Source: Mytilus edulis (Eukaryota; Mollusca; Bivalvia; Mytilida; Mytilidae). Taken from it: a stretch of 64,000 nt of DNA. The notes under the pieces are model-generated. The model saw only the letters and a program-made list of their open reading frames with translations. It did no database searches and was not told where the DNA came from. Each line of letters begins with the position of its first letter. Position 1 is the stretch's first letter. The stretch is from the NCBI RefSeq assembly GCF_963676685.1, contig NC_092350.1, forward strand, positions 65,403,674 to 65,467,673, in the 5' to 3' direction. Shown one piece after another: positions 9,914-19,577 of the stretch. The position numbers and the translations under genes are program-made.

Positions 9914-10672
9914 AATTAAATCGTTTGAATGCGTATGTATGTGTTTAAATACCATTTTAACTCGTTTGAATGGCTGTTTTGATGTTCTCAGTTTATCAAA
10001 TAAAGAATTTAAAAATTCAGGTCAAATTTATATCCCCTATGACCATTAAATCGTTTGAATGAGTATGTATGTATTTAAATACCCTTTTAACTCGTTTGAA
10101 TGGCTGTTTTGATGTTTTCAGTTTATCAAACAAAGAATTTTAAAATTCAGGTCAAATTTATATCCCCTATGACCATTAAATCGTTTGAATGAGTATGTAT
10201 GTATTTAAATAACCTTTTAACTCGTTTGAATGGCTGTTTTGATGTTTTCAGTTTATCAAATAAAGAATTTAAAAATTCAGGTCAAATTGATATTCCCTAT
10301 GACCATTAAATCGTTTGAATGAGTATGTAGGTGTTTAAATACCCTTTTAACTCGTTTGAATGGCTGTTTTGATTTTCTCAGTTTATCAAATAAAGAATTT
10401 TAAAATGCAAGTCAAATTTATATCCCCTATGACCATTAAATCGTTTGAATGAGTATGTAGGTGTTTAAACAATCTAATTAAAAACCGATCTCTCATCGCT
10501 CCTGTTTCTGATATGTCACGCGACATATCAGAAACAGGAGCGATGAGAGATCGGTTTTTAATTAGATTGGTGTTTAAATACCCTTTTAACTCGTTTGAAT
10601 GGCTGTTTTGATGTTCTCAGTTTATCAAATAAAGAATTTTAAAATTTAGGTCAAATTTATATCCCCTATGAC
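9914..10672 (+). repeat. Tandem array, 130-bp unit, five copies
   Basis: 'tcgtttgaat' recurs at 9921, 10051, 10181, 10311 and 10441, exactly 130 bp apart. Each unit also has an internal related phrase 'ctcgtttgaat'. The fifth copy is split by a 100-bp hairpin element. The flanks 'catacctgccaac' (about 9827) and 'gttggcatgtctg' (about 10688) are near inverted copies, so the array may be the core of a larger mobile element. Confidence 0.9.
10470..10569. mobile_element. Perfect hairpin element with 9-bp target duplication
   Basis: Two identical 48-bp inverted arms (10470-10517 and 10522-10569) are separated by the 4-base loop acgc. The direct repeat gtgtttaaa flanks it at 10461-10469 and 10570-10578. 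The array unit it interrupts is otherwise intact. A 9-bp duplication fits Mutator-like elements (an 8-bp reading would fit hAT). Perfect arms point to a very recent insertion or strong copy correction. Confidence 0.9.
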
Positions 10673-10689
10673 CATAATTCGGGATAGTT

Positions 10690-11525
10690 GGCATGTCTGC
10701 AGTTTTCAATGATTTTTCCAGTACAATTGTTTTGATTGGTGTTTTCTCAACATCCGGTAGTAATACAGATATATTTTCTAAGAAACCTTTTTTTATTGGT
10801 TAATATTGTGGATGACCAGCAGTTGTAAGTTTCCTGTAGTTTGTATATTTCAAACCATTAAAAAGAAATCAAATATTTTGAATAAAACAAAAAAAGTTTT
10901 ATTGAATAAAAGACTAGATATATTGTTTAAATAATATCAAGGTATAATATAGTTATACATGTATTTTAATTCTAATTCCAGAAGAAAACAAAATCAATGT
11001 AAAGGCAGCTATTGATAAATTAAATATTTTCAAAATTTTAACGTTTTACTCTTTAATTTGCTATCCAAAGTAAACTATTACATATTTATAATTTATATAC
11101 AAGAATAAAAAAGATAGGTTAGGATTGCTAAAATTTAACCAATCATAAATTTGTCGTAAGTTACTAGCAACAATTTATAATATGTATATATGTATAAATA
11201 TTCTTGAGTAAACATGATAAAACTATGAGCTGCAGTTTATAGTCATTATAGGACTAGAATAAGACGAAGTAACATTTACAACACAAACATCACACACATC
11301 ATTGGATGACAAAACATCATTGTTATCAAAACAATCCAAGATTTTATTGTGATTTACTGGCTGTCTGTTATGGACTCTCAATGTTTACTGTATTGGCTCT
11401 CACTACAATGAAGGATCTTGGGACAACACAGCTAATTGAGAATCTATACAAGCATCATTACAGAAAAAGCTAGCCTGTAATTCCTGATTGAGAAATTTAC
11501 TAATAATCAGATAGTTTTTCACATA
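10690..11525. other. Non-coding, AT-rich
   Basis: No gene, repeat or signal recognised. Confidence 0.5.
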
Positions 11526-11531
11526 ACACCA

Positions 11532-11586
11532 ACCGTGCAAGGGCTGTATAGCCAGTCAAAGTCGTTAAAAACTTCCATTTGTTGTA
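11532..11586 (+). repeat. Short dispersed repeat, about 50 bp
   Basis: 'accgtgcaagggctgtatag' and then 'gtcgttaaaa' and 'cttccatttgttgta' also occur at 58481-58535, and the first part at 4825-4862 inside the 5' LTR. Confidence 0.7.
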
Positions 11587-11725
11587 AACATATATTGAAT
11601 ATTTTTTAACGTGACTAGTTAAGATAATGCCCTTGACTGTTTCAAGGATTGAAATGAGGGTTTGATTACACAAATCAAAGTAATGTAGGATGTTCAGTTT
11701 CTTCTCCAATGCAAAAGTTCAGTAA

Positions 11726-11930
11726 ACTGTGGATTCATCAATATTTGTTAGGTACTATTTTTTGTGGATTTCGTGGGTACTGCGGAACCACGAATTTGAA
11801 TGTTCAACGAATAACAAATTTTCTAAAGGAATGTATGCAAACTTTGCCAAATCCACGAATATGGTGGTTTTCCTCAATCCACGAAAATTGGTACCCCCGA
11901 AAATAAATAAATCCAAAGTATATAGGTTTC
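11726..11930. repeat. MITE-like repeat, 'ctgtggattcat' family
   Basis: It begins 'ctgtggattcatcaa' and contains 'ttcgtgggtac' and 'atccacgaaaattggtaccc'. Related copies are at 12843-13020, 31885-32000, 38820-38890 and 57040-57115. Two overlapping open frames here are by-products. Confidence 0.6.
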
Positions 11931-11939
11931 TGTATTAGA

Positions 11940-12229
11940 GAGATTTTGGTCTCTCTATGCTATGTTTGTGTAAATATAAAAATTGTGTGGTTGACATAAA
12001 TCACATATAATACAAAAATATTAAAATAAAGATCATATCATATAAGTTTAAAGAGAACTATAAAAATATCATATATAAAATAAGAAGTTACAAATTTTGT
12101 AGAAAAACATTCAATTTGGTGTACATATACAAAACATATATGTGTATAAAAACAATTAGACACTTGTTAACATTTGTTCTTCAGGATCACTAGAACCCCT
12201 TCTTTCTAGCTTTGGCAAGCCTTTTTTAC
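11940..12229. other. Non-coding
   Basis: Probably the 3' flank of the minus-strand exon at 12230-12445. Nothing specific seen. Confidence 0.4.
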
Positions 12230-12445
12230 TTAAAAAATGAAATTTCTCCACTTCCTATCCCCATTGCAACTGGTTTTATTTGGATTTATTTTCTTCTTAT
12301 CCTTGGAACCAGAAAGAATTATATGAGTAACTTCTTTCCCTTTAAATGTTGACTGACATCTTTCTTCTAAGTCTCCTACTTCTCCAACAATCATGACACA
12401 GGCACACTCCTGACACATAGTATCAAGTATCAAGGGTTGGCAATA
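12230..12445 (-). CDS. Probable C-terminal exon of an unrecognised gene
   Basis: On the minus strand, a polypyrimidine acceptor (tttcttttag) is followed at 12445 by an open frame of 71 codons ending in TAA at 12230-12232. The peptide is protein-like, with a cysteine cluster 'DTMCQECACVMIVGEVGDLE' and a segment 'GKEVTHIILSGSKDKKK' with a lysine-rich end. The frame in phase 0 is open right from the acceptor. I do not recognise the family; the 'EVTHIILSG' phrase vaguely recalls BRCT domains, but that is not enough to name it. The nearest upstream exon (13642-13795) ends in another phase, so at least one exon is missing between them or the two do not belong together. Confidence 0.4.
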   Translation of the reverse strand, partial: YCQPLILDTMCQECACVMIVGEVGDLEERCQSTFKGKEVTHIILSGSKDKKKINPNKTSCNGDRKWRNFIF

Positions 12446-12714
12446 CTAAAAGAAAAGATATGAATGAATATATTCATTGACTTTTATTGATACATACATT
12501 AATTTACATAGGTATAAGGGGGAAATTGTACATATTTTACTTTGACCATGTGGTTCTTACAATGGAGAAGATTGAGGAATGGTTGTTAGATTGGCTCTTA
12601 GATTAAAGATTTATATAAATCTAAAAAATTCTATAATTCTACAAAAAATATTTGGGATTTAACAATCAATACAAAAAAACATGTTTTTTTTGTACCACAT
12701 ATAGATATCAGAAG

Positions 12715-12800
12715 ATGTGGTATGAGTGCAAATGAGACAACTCTCCATCCAAGTAACAATTAAAAGTAACCCATTATAGGTCAACATGCACACATTTCTA
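12715..12800 (+). repeat. REP2 fragment
   Basis: 'gtggtatgagtgcaaatgag' and 'acaactctccatccaag' match the left part of the REP2 family seen at 33143-33235 and 33750. Confidence 0.6.
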
Positions 12801-12842
12801 ATTACTACAGTGAAACCCCTTAGTATGCTTATGTTGTGTTTT

Positions 12843-13025
12843 ACCGTGGATTCATTATTATTTGTTTTATTTGTGGGATATAAATTTGTTCATGGATTTT
12901 GTGCGTACGATGAACCAAGAATTTAAATGTTCAACAAAGAACAAATTTGCCATAGGCATTGTATGAGGACTTTTGTAAAGCAACAAAATTCAGTATCCAC
13001 GAAAAAACTATTTTTCTTAATTCTT
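12843..13025. repeat. MITE-like repeat, 'ctgtggattcat' family
   Basis: Diverged copy of the 11726-11930 repeat: 'cgtggattcattattatttg', 'atttaaatgttcaacaaag', 'gtatccacgaaa'. Confidence 0.5.
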
Positions 13026-13403
13026 TTCTGTACGGGTTTCCCTTTGCATTTGCACTGTTAGGTGGCTGAAGTTCTAACTAGAGCTCTTGTAGTTAAGTGC
13101 ATTGTATACAGGAAAACATATCAGCAAATTAGAGTAAGGGAAAACACTAATTCAACAGCAGTACATTTATAAAGATTTGTTTTACAAGAATGTTTACATA
13201 CACTTTTTTTTTAGTAAACTTAGCCATTCAAGTATATAAAACATCATAATTTCTTTTCAATTTCGATTCATTTATTTTTGTTGGTATCTATTTTGGCGGA
13301 TTGAGAAAAAATAAAAATTTTAATGGATATTTGATTTCATAGTTTTGCCAAATTCTGAGTACAATTCTTATAGTAAATCTGAAATTTGTTGAACATAAAT
13401 TTG

Positions 13404-13575
13404 GGAATGGAAACAGGGAATGTGTCAAAGAGACAACAACCCGACCATAGAACAGACAACAGCAGAAGGTCACCAATAGGTCTTCAATGCAGCGAGAAAT
13501 TCCCGCACCCGGAGGCGTCCTTCAGCTATTAATATTTGTGGTTCCCCTGTTCTAACCAAAAACCAATGAATATAT
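13404..13575 (+). repeat. Dispersed mussel repeat REP1, partial
   Basis: 'gggaatggaaacagggaatg', 'tgtcaaagagacaacaaccc', 'gcacccggaggcgtccttca' recur at 23410, 26921, 28316 and 34902, and inverted at 17549. I associate this family with Mytilus. Confidence 0.85.
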
Positions 13576-13641
13576 AAAAAAAATACAAATACAAATTGGA
13601 TATTTTTAGTACTCAAAGATGCTGAGTATCCTCATACTTAC

Positions 13642-13795
13642 AATACCCTGCTATTGGATGAGTAGAATCCAGCCCAGGAGGAAATTCTCTGAGATTATAC
13701 TGGTGTAATTCTGATTTTAATTTTTGCACTTTGTCGTCATATACTTCTTCATCTCCATTGAATAGTATCATGCAGACCATGATATAACTTATCAC
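13642..13795 (-). CDS. Probable internal exon of an unrecognised gene
   Basis: On the minus strand, an acceptor (tattcttcatag) is followed by 51 open codons plus one base and then a consensus donor gtaagt (13636-13641). The peptide starts VISYIMVCMILFNG, then is acidic and lysine-rich, and ends with 'FPPGLDSTHPIAGY'. The consensus splice sites on both sides and the proline/glycine-containing end favour a real exon. Further 5' exons would lie at higher coordinates, but I found none I could support. It may belong with 12230-12445, though phases do not join directly. Confidence 0.4.
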
Positions 13796-13859
13796 CTATG
13801 AAGAATACAAAAATACTTACTGTTACCTCTGATCTATATGACTATATGTATATGTAGTG

Positions 13860-14330
13860 CATATAATTTTAGTTTCCTTTTTTTATTGCTGATTCAGGAA
13901 TTCTTAATCATCTAATGTAGATATACCGTAAACTGTTTTTTTTTTTGCATGTATTTAATTTCCCTTTATTCATGACAGCTTAGGAAATATGAAAAATAAA
14001 TAATTTTATAATATATAAAAAAATTAATAGTATTTATGAAGATATTTGTATATATCAATTTACATAACAATCCAACAACAACAAACTTAATTACAGATTT
14101 ATAAATACTGTGGATTCACATATACCCTTGGCAATACGTGACAAGAGTGCCTCAAATTTTGGTACAAGGAACGAGTTGGGAAGAGTTTTTTTCTTTTAAC
14201 TTAATCAAAAGACATACTAACACATTTTACAGTATTTCAGATTTTTATGAAATTTAGAATGCATTTGGAGAAGAGTTTGATATAAAGCCCTTACTTTTTA
14301 GTGTCAACTCCTTAAGGACTATACGTACGT
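13860..14330. other. Non-coding, AT-rich
   Basis: Poly-T and AT runs; nothing recognised. Confidence 0.4.
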
Positions 14331-14382
14331 ATATGTACTCTGAATTTCGAAAAGTCCCATTATTATTACTTTTACTGTTAAA

Positions 14383-14800
14383 TCTGGTTTTTGTTATATC
14401 TACTTTACGTGAGTCTGCATTTATGTATGCCGTCATACGACAAAATTATTTTTATGTCTACCTGTGCGAATTTCAAACGCGCAATTTTACACCAGTAATG
14501 AAAACCTTCTATCATTTATGGGTAGACTTTACATAGATAAATTCAGCCGTATTTGACGTGAAACTGTACTTATGTGTCCCGTCATACTTTGAACCACACC
14601 ATTATTTTATTTATTATTTTTGCTGTAAGTCTGTTTTTTGTTATATCTACTTTACGTGAGTCTGCATTTATGTATGCCGTCATACGACAAAATTATTTTT
14701 ATGTCTACCTGTGCGAATTTCAAACGCGCAATTTTACACCAGTAATGAAAACCTTCTTTCATTTATGGGTAGACTTTACATAGATAAATTCAGCCGTATA
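14383..14800 (+). repeat. Direct duplication, two ~170-bp copies 247 bp apart
   Basis: Copies at 14383-14552 and 14630-14799 are almost identical ('tttacgtgagtctgcattta', 'gaatttcaaacgcgcaattt'). The two parallel open frames across them arise from the duplication. No function is seen. Confidence 0.85.
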
Positions 14801-14924
14801 AGATAAGCAAAATGAGAATGTTAAATTTGATGTATGCCTTTTTGTGCTACTTTGTTACATTTGTTGTTTATGTAGTGATATTAAGATGATAACACAATAT
14901 TGACTGTTGTACCCCTATTTTTGA

Positions 14925-15205
14925 CATTTTTACTCTTTGAGTATGTTTGTTTTGTTCATGCATCGTTGACAATGTAATGGAATTTGATGCGACTGTCATA
15001 AAAGTGAGAGGTTTAGCTAGCTATAAAACCAGGTTCAATACACCATTTTCTACATTAGAAAATGCCTGTACCAAGTCAGGAATATGACAGTTGTTATCCA
15101 TTCGTTTGATGTTTTTGGACTTTTGATTTTGCCTTTTGATTTTTGATTTTCCTTTTTGAATTTTCCTCGGAGTTCAGTATTTTTGTGTTTTTACTTTTTC
15201 CCATC
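14925..15205 (+). repeat. Dispersed repeat, retroelement-tail type
   Basis: 'ggaatttgatgcgactgtca', 'agctataaaaccaggttcaa', 'aagtcaggaatatgacagtt' recur in order at 50925-51165. Likely the 3' part of an old retroelement; no open frame. Confidence 0.75.
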
Positions 15206-15209
15206 AGTC

Positions 15210-15730
15210 ACAGTTTAATGCTTTAAATTATATTCAAACAATTCAAAAGTTATGAAATGTGTCTATAAATCCGATGTAACAGGAGACTTTATTTGTTCCA
15301 GTACAAATAACGCAAAACATTATTTGAGTACCAGTTTATTTTAAAATAGCAAGCTGGCTGATTGCAGAATATATCATTTTTGCAGAATTAGTTTGAATAA
15401 CTTTTTGCATTTCATATAGTCTGAAAATCTCAAAATATTATAAAACAAGAAAAATAGCAAAACTTTATATGTAAATCGGAGCCGGGAAAAAGCGGTAAGG
15501 AGGTCACAATATTAAGATAAAGACTAGGCTATATACATTTATGTCAGGCGCTATTATAAAGCTTTAGAAGATCTAGAGAGGCGAAAGATACCAAATAGAC
15601 ATTCAAACTCATCAGTCAAAATAAAGTGTCAACGACATGGCTAAAAAAGCTAAAAGACCAAAAAACAAACACTTGTACTCAAAATACAACATAGAAAACA
15701 TAAGTCTGATCAAAACGAACCCAACGAAAA
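15210..15730. other. Non-coding
   Basis: Contains 'ggagactttatttgttccag' (about 15290), a loose relative of the small hairpin at 46664. Nothing else seen. Confidence 0.4.
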
Positions 15731-15731
15731 T

Positions 15732-16090
15732 CTAGAGTTGATCTCAGGTCTTTCGGAATGGTAGCTGATCCTGCTCCATATGTGGCGCCCACCGTGTTGC
15801 TCATGTTACAAAAGTTATTATCAAGGAAGACAACAAAAGACTGATCAACACGAAGTTCGAACCCAAATAAAATCTAGGGTTGATCTCATGTGTTCCGGAC
15901 GGGTAAGCAGATCCTGCTCCATATGTGGCGCCCACCGTGTTGCTCATGTTACAAAAGTTATTATCAAGGAAGACAACAAAAGACTGATCAACACGAAGTT
16001 CGAACCCAAATAAAATCTAGGGTTGCTCTCAGGTGTTCCGGACGGGTAAGCAGATCCTGCACCATATGTAGCGCCCGTCGTGTTGCTCAT
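15732..16090 (+). repeat. Tandem repeat, 143-bp unit, about 2.5 copies
   Basis: 'tgcnccatatgtngcgccc' recurs at about 15774, 15917 and 16060. The units carry 'gacaacaaaagactgatcaa'. A related inverted piece ('gccacatgtggagcagaatc') lies near 16450 and another relative near 61960-62010. Two overlapping frames of repeated peptide are not genes. Confidence 0.85.
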
Positions 16091-16489
16091 GATTTCAGAT
16101 TCCCAATTGTGAACTTTCCATTTCTATCATAGTATTCCAGCAGCGTCTTCATATGAAGTATTTATCTCCGTATTGATACGATATTCACGGGCTTGTATTT
16201 CCTATCGTGATGTCCTTGATAGCGGACTGCTGCTCACAAGGAAGTTATTTAACCAAGAGTTCCAAATGGTGAAGACTTGTTGAAATCATCACGAGTTGGT
16301 TGGCCTTTATGGAATAACTGTTTCACAGATGATAAAGGATATGTTCCTTATGTCGTAACTACAATCCACTTCCATTTTCAAACACGGATGTGACCTACCG
16401 GATTAGACATTTTACCGGGTTTGTAATAACATGAGCCGCAACACGACGGATGCCACATGTGGAGCAGAATCTGATTACCCTTAATTGTT

Positions 16490-17545
16490 AAGCACATGAT
16501 ATAAATATAATCCCCAGTTTTTGATGGTGTTCGTGTTGCTTAGTTTTTAGTTTTCTATGTTGTGTTTTTTGTACTATTTTGTCCCTTTGTCTTTTTTTTA
16601 GCCATGGCGTTTTCAATTTATTTTCGATTTATGAGTCTGACTGTTCCTCTAGTACTTTTCGACTCTCTTTTACAAAAGTTTACTAGCAAGGAAGACAAAC
16701 ACGAGTATCAATATTAAAAAAAAATCCTTCTGGAACTCAGCAAAAGTTCCAAAAATTTAACAATATCATAACGTTTTATAAATATTCTCGTGGTTTAAAT
16801 TCTCCCTCATGAATTCGTCCGAATTTAAAACATTTCTATACTAAATACATGGCTAAATAAGAGACAAGTCATAATTTAGGTTTGTTTGCTCGCAGTAACT
16901 TTCTTATTTTCTCAGCGAAACAACATTTCATATCTTGTGAACATTTTACAATTTACAAAAATATACCACAATTCCATCTATATACATTCACAATGTCCTC
17001 TAAATACATATCAATACAAACATAACTGTAATATATTATGCAGAGCTTAACGTTAACTTCGTCTATCAAAGTTACTCGAGCACATCGATAATAATCAAAC
17101 GTAATCAGGACTTATATATGCCTATAAAACCCCACCCGTACTACCACCCTCGAAATATTCGTGCAGAAAACAACAGTAACATCAGACCACTTCTGATTTA
17201 CATACTAGCCAAACTTGTACCACAAGTCTAAAGATAGAAATAGAATAGGGAAATTCCAAATATAACGGAATAGAAATAAATTGCAACAATGTATTAGATT
17301 TTAACGAAAGAAATCTATGTATTACTGAGAAATTAAACGTTAAGGTATTTTACATCCAATCTTTTATGGTAATATATTCTTTACAAACCTCAAAAGCTAA
17401 CAAGGTCTTTAAACAGTCTAGAAAGGATATAGTTATGATACGTTTGTCAGGTCATTAAGTCTTGTATGATTTTTAATTTTACTTAATTCATATATTTCGG
17501 AGTTAAGTATACGTCCATTATCACTGAACTATTACACATTTTTGT
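16490..17545. other. Non-coding
   Basis: AT-rich; I see no gene or clear repeat boundaries. Confidence 0.4.
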
Positions 17546-17548
17546 TCA

Positions 17549-17704
17549 AGGGTCAGCTGGAGCACGCATCTGAGGGAGCGATTTTCTTGCTGTATTGAAG
17601 ACCCATTGGTGGCATTCGGCTGTTTTCTCGTCGGCTCTAGATCTTTGGTCGGGTTGATGTCTATTTGTCTCATTCAAGACTATATCCATTTTCAATTTTA
17701 TGTA
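17549..17704 (-). repeat. REP1, inverted and diverged copy
   Basis: Read on the minus strand it follows the REP1 order ending in 'attgaagacccattggtggc' (plus-strand view). The open frames at 17606-17991 start inside it and have no protein character I trust. Confidence 0.65.
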
Positions 17705-18074
17705 GTAAAATACTCTTTAGGTTGGTTTTTTTTTATCGAAAAGTTAAACAGTTCGTTCGAATATGCTATCATGATATGCGTCTCCAATTTGTCGATTGTA
17801 CCATTGAATTTGGTGGCAAAAACTGTTTTCACTATACGCGTTGCCCCTTCCTGGCAAGTGTAATTTGTTCGAAATCGACAGAGAACAAACTTTTAATGCA
17901 TATTTTAAGTCTGTCAAATATTAAAACATTCCTCGCATTCCGCGACGATTGTTTTATAAGCGAATTTCCCATTCGGAAGAAACTGGTTTAGCATGCATGC
18001 AATCTTGCTTTATATCAGTTTTAAACAATTCTTAGTAATCATACCACATCTCTTTATTTCTATACATCCCAAGG

Positions 18075-18490
18075 GTGACTGGGGTATAGAAATATGGTTA
18101 CTTGGTCTTCTCCCGACCGCCAGTAAAACGCTTGCCGAAGTGGGCGTCCGTTTGGCTGTGCGGGATGTATCAAGTTTGCAGTCACGTCCGGTCAGAAGGG
18201 GGACGTTAAATCCGATGCCTCGTGTAAAGAGAGTGCCACGCTCTTTGCACGTTAAGAACCCTTACAACAACTCTCTGAGGGGTCCGTAGGTGGCCGGTTG
18301 CAAGGCAAAATTTCTGTCTATCCAATATACGCTCTTTTTCCAGTGGCAGTCCAAATTTCCCCGACCATCATCCTCTATTATAACAACCTACCTATTGTGT
18401 TTATTGTTAACTTGTTCTCGTCCTGAATATGCATGAAATATTTGCCACTGGACGTTAAGCAACCAACAATCAATCAATCAATCTTTATTT
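18075..18490 (+). repeat. SINE with (caat)n tail
   Basis: The body includes 'gggacgttaaatccgatgcc' and 'ctttgcacgttaagaaccc', and ends 'tatttgccactggacgttaa' plus 'caatcaatcaatcaatc'. Tail pieces of the same family are at 34345-34410 and 37990-38050, a body piece at 8190-8335. Typical mollusc SINE. Confidence 0.8.
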
Positions 18491-18499
18491 CTATATACA

Positions 18500-19030
18500 G
18501 CAGCAAAATAATGAAGTTTCAAATTAATAAAAAAAATCATTTCCTGTACCAAACACAAGTGATATTCTGTCGTCCGACGGTTGACATAGGCCGAAATACG
18601 TTTACATTAAAAACTGGTTTAAACGCTGGATTACAAAACCTAAACCCAAAGTTTTGACGAAAATGCAACGAATCTTTTTATAATATCTTTGTTTTTGTAT
18701 ATGTTTGTTTGTTTGTGCCTTAATCAGCACAAGTGCAAAGGAAAAATATTAAAGTGATGGAAGAAAAGTAAACACAATTATGTTGAATTTAATTAGTGTT
18801 ATACAACTGATTCTGAACGAAAATTGTAATACACTAAATGATTATACTGTTGATTATCGGTCATGGATACGTAATATAAGTGTAAAGAATCATGCATATA
18901 TAGAGGGATTAGTTTACTACGTATGTACATATACATGTATTGAGTCAATCATTTTCTTGGCATTACAAAATGCGAGATAATCGTTTCGTATGCGGATTAA
19001 TTAAGTTACCACACATTCTTATTTTCATAA
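18500..19030. other. Non-coding
   Basis: Short open frames only; nothing recognised. Confidence 0.4.
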
Positions 19031-19039
19031 TTAGTAAGA

Positions 19040-19149
19040 TTGGAGTCGAACGCACCTTCGACGTGTACGGTTTGAATGTTCAACCTTAGTTCTGACAGGC
19101 TAGTGATACATAAAGTTGGCAATTAGACCACTCGGCCACCGAGGCCTCT
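19040..19149 (-). repeat. tRNA-derived SINE head
   Basis: On the minus strand: 'aggcctcggtggccgagtgg' with A-box-like sequence, then a B-box-like 'gttcgactcc' close to 19040. The arm pairing needed for a working tRNA is absent. Confidence 0.65.
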
Positions 19150-19453
19150 ATGTTTAACCTGAAACTACTATAATTTATAGTAGTCGCAGGTTTAACTCGG
19201 ATTTACTTGTGATATCGGCCTCGGAGGTTAAACGTCACAGTATTAAAATCACTCAGTAAATGAGCTGTCGTAGCTGAGATGACTTTAACGTGCTACGGAT
19301 AAGAATTGTACTATGCTTTTTTTTTGTTGTTGTATATAACGAGAGACATATTAAATGTCTTTGATAAAACGCACCTTTCGTTTTGCGTTATTTTATTAGC
19401 ATTGGATCGGGACTGGCTGTATTTCTTTTATACGATAGTGTCGCCACCTATCC

Positions 19454-19511
19454 TATAAAAACCGGAAGTATATATATTTTTTATTTTGGGATGTAACAAC
19501 AATCCACGAAA
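19454..19511 (+). promoter_or_regulatory. Putative tetraspanin promoter and 5' UTR
   Basis: TATAAAA (19454-19460) runs straight into ACCGGAAGT (19461-19469), an ETS-type site. The start codon follows at 19512, so transcription would start near 19485 with a short leader. Inference from motif spacing only. Confidence 0.4.
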
Positions 19512-19577
19512 ATGACCTGGGAACGATCTGTCTGTTGTTTAAGAGTATTTACTGTTATTGTAACTGCTGTTTTATGG
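19512..19577 (+). CDS. Tetraspanin exon 1
   Basis: Start ATG, 22 codons (MTWERSVCCLRVFT...), first half of membrane segment 1 with a juxtamembrane CC pair that is a typical palmitoylation site. Donor gtaggt. The frame joins exon 2 in phase 0 and completes the helix. Confidence 0.85.

Noticed and set aside
14333-14783. Two near-identical peptides of 67 and 69 residues
   Set aside because: Consequence of the direct DNA duplication; no conserved protein signature.
15780-16132. Two frames with repeated peptide and cysteines
   Set aside because: They arise from the 143-bp tandem repeat read in different phases; the repeat is also found inverted elsewhere.
17606-17991. Overlapping frames of 85 and 108 codons
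   Set aside because: They begin inside an inverted REP1 copy, overlap each other in two frames and show no domain.
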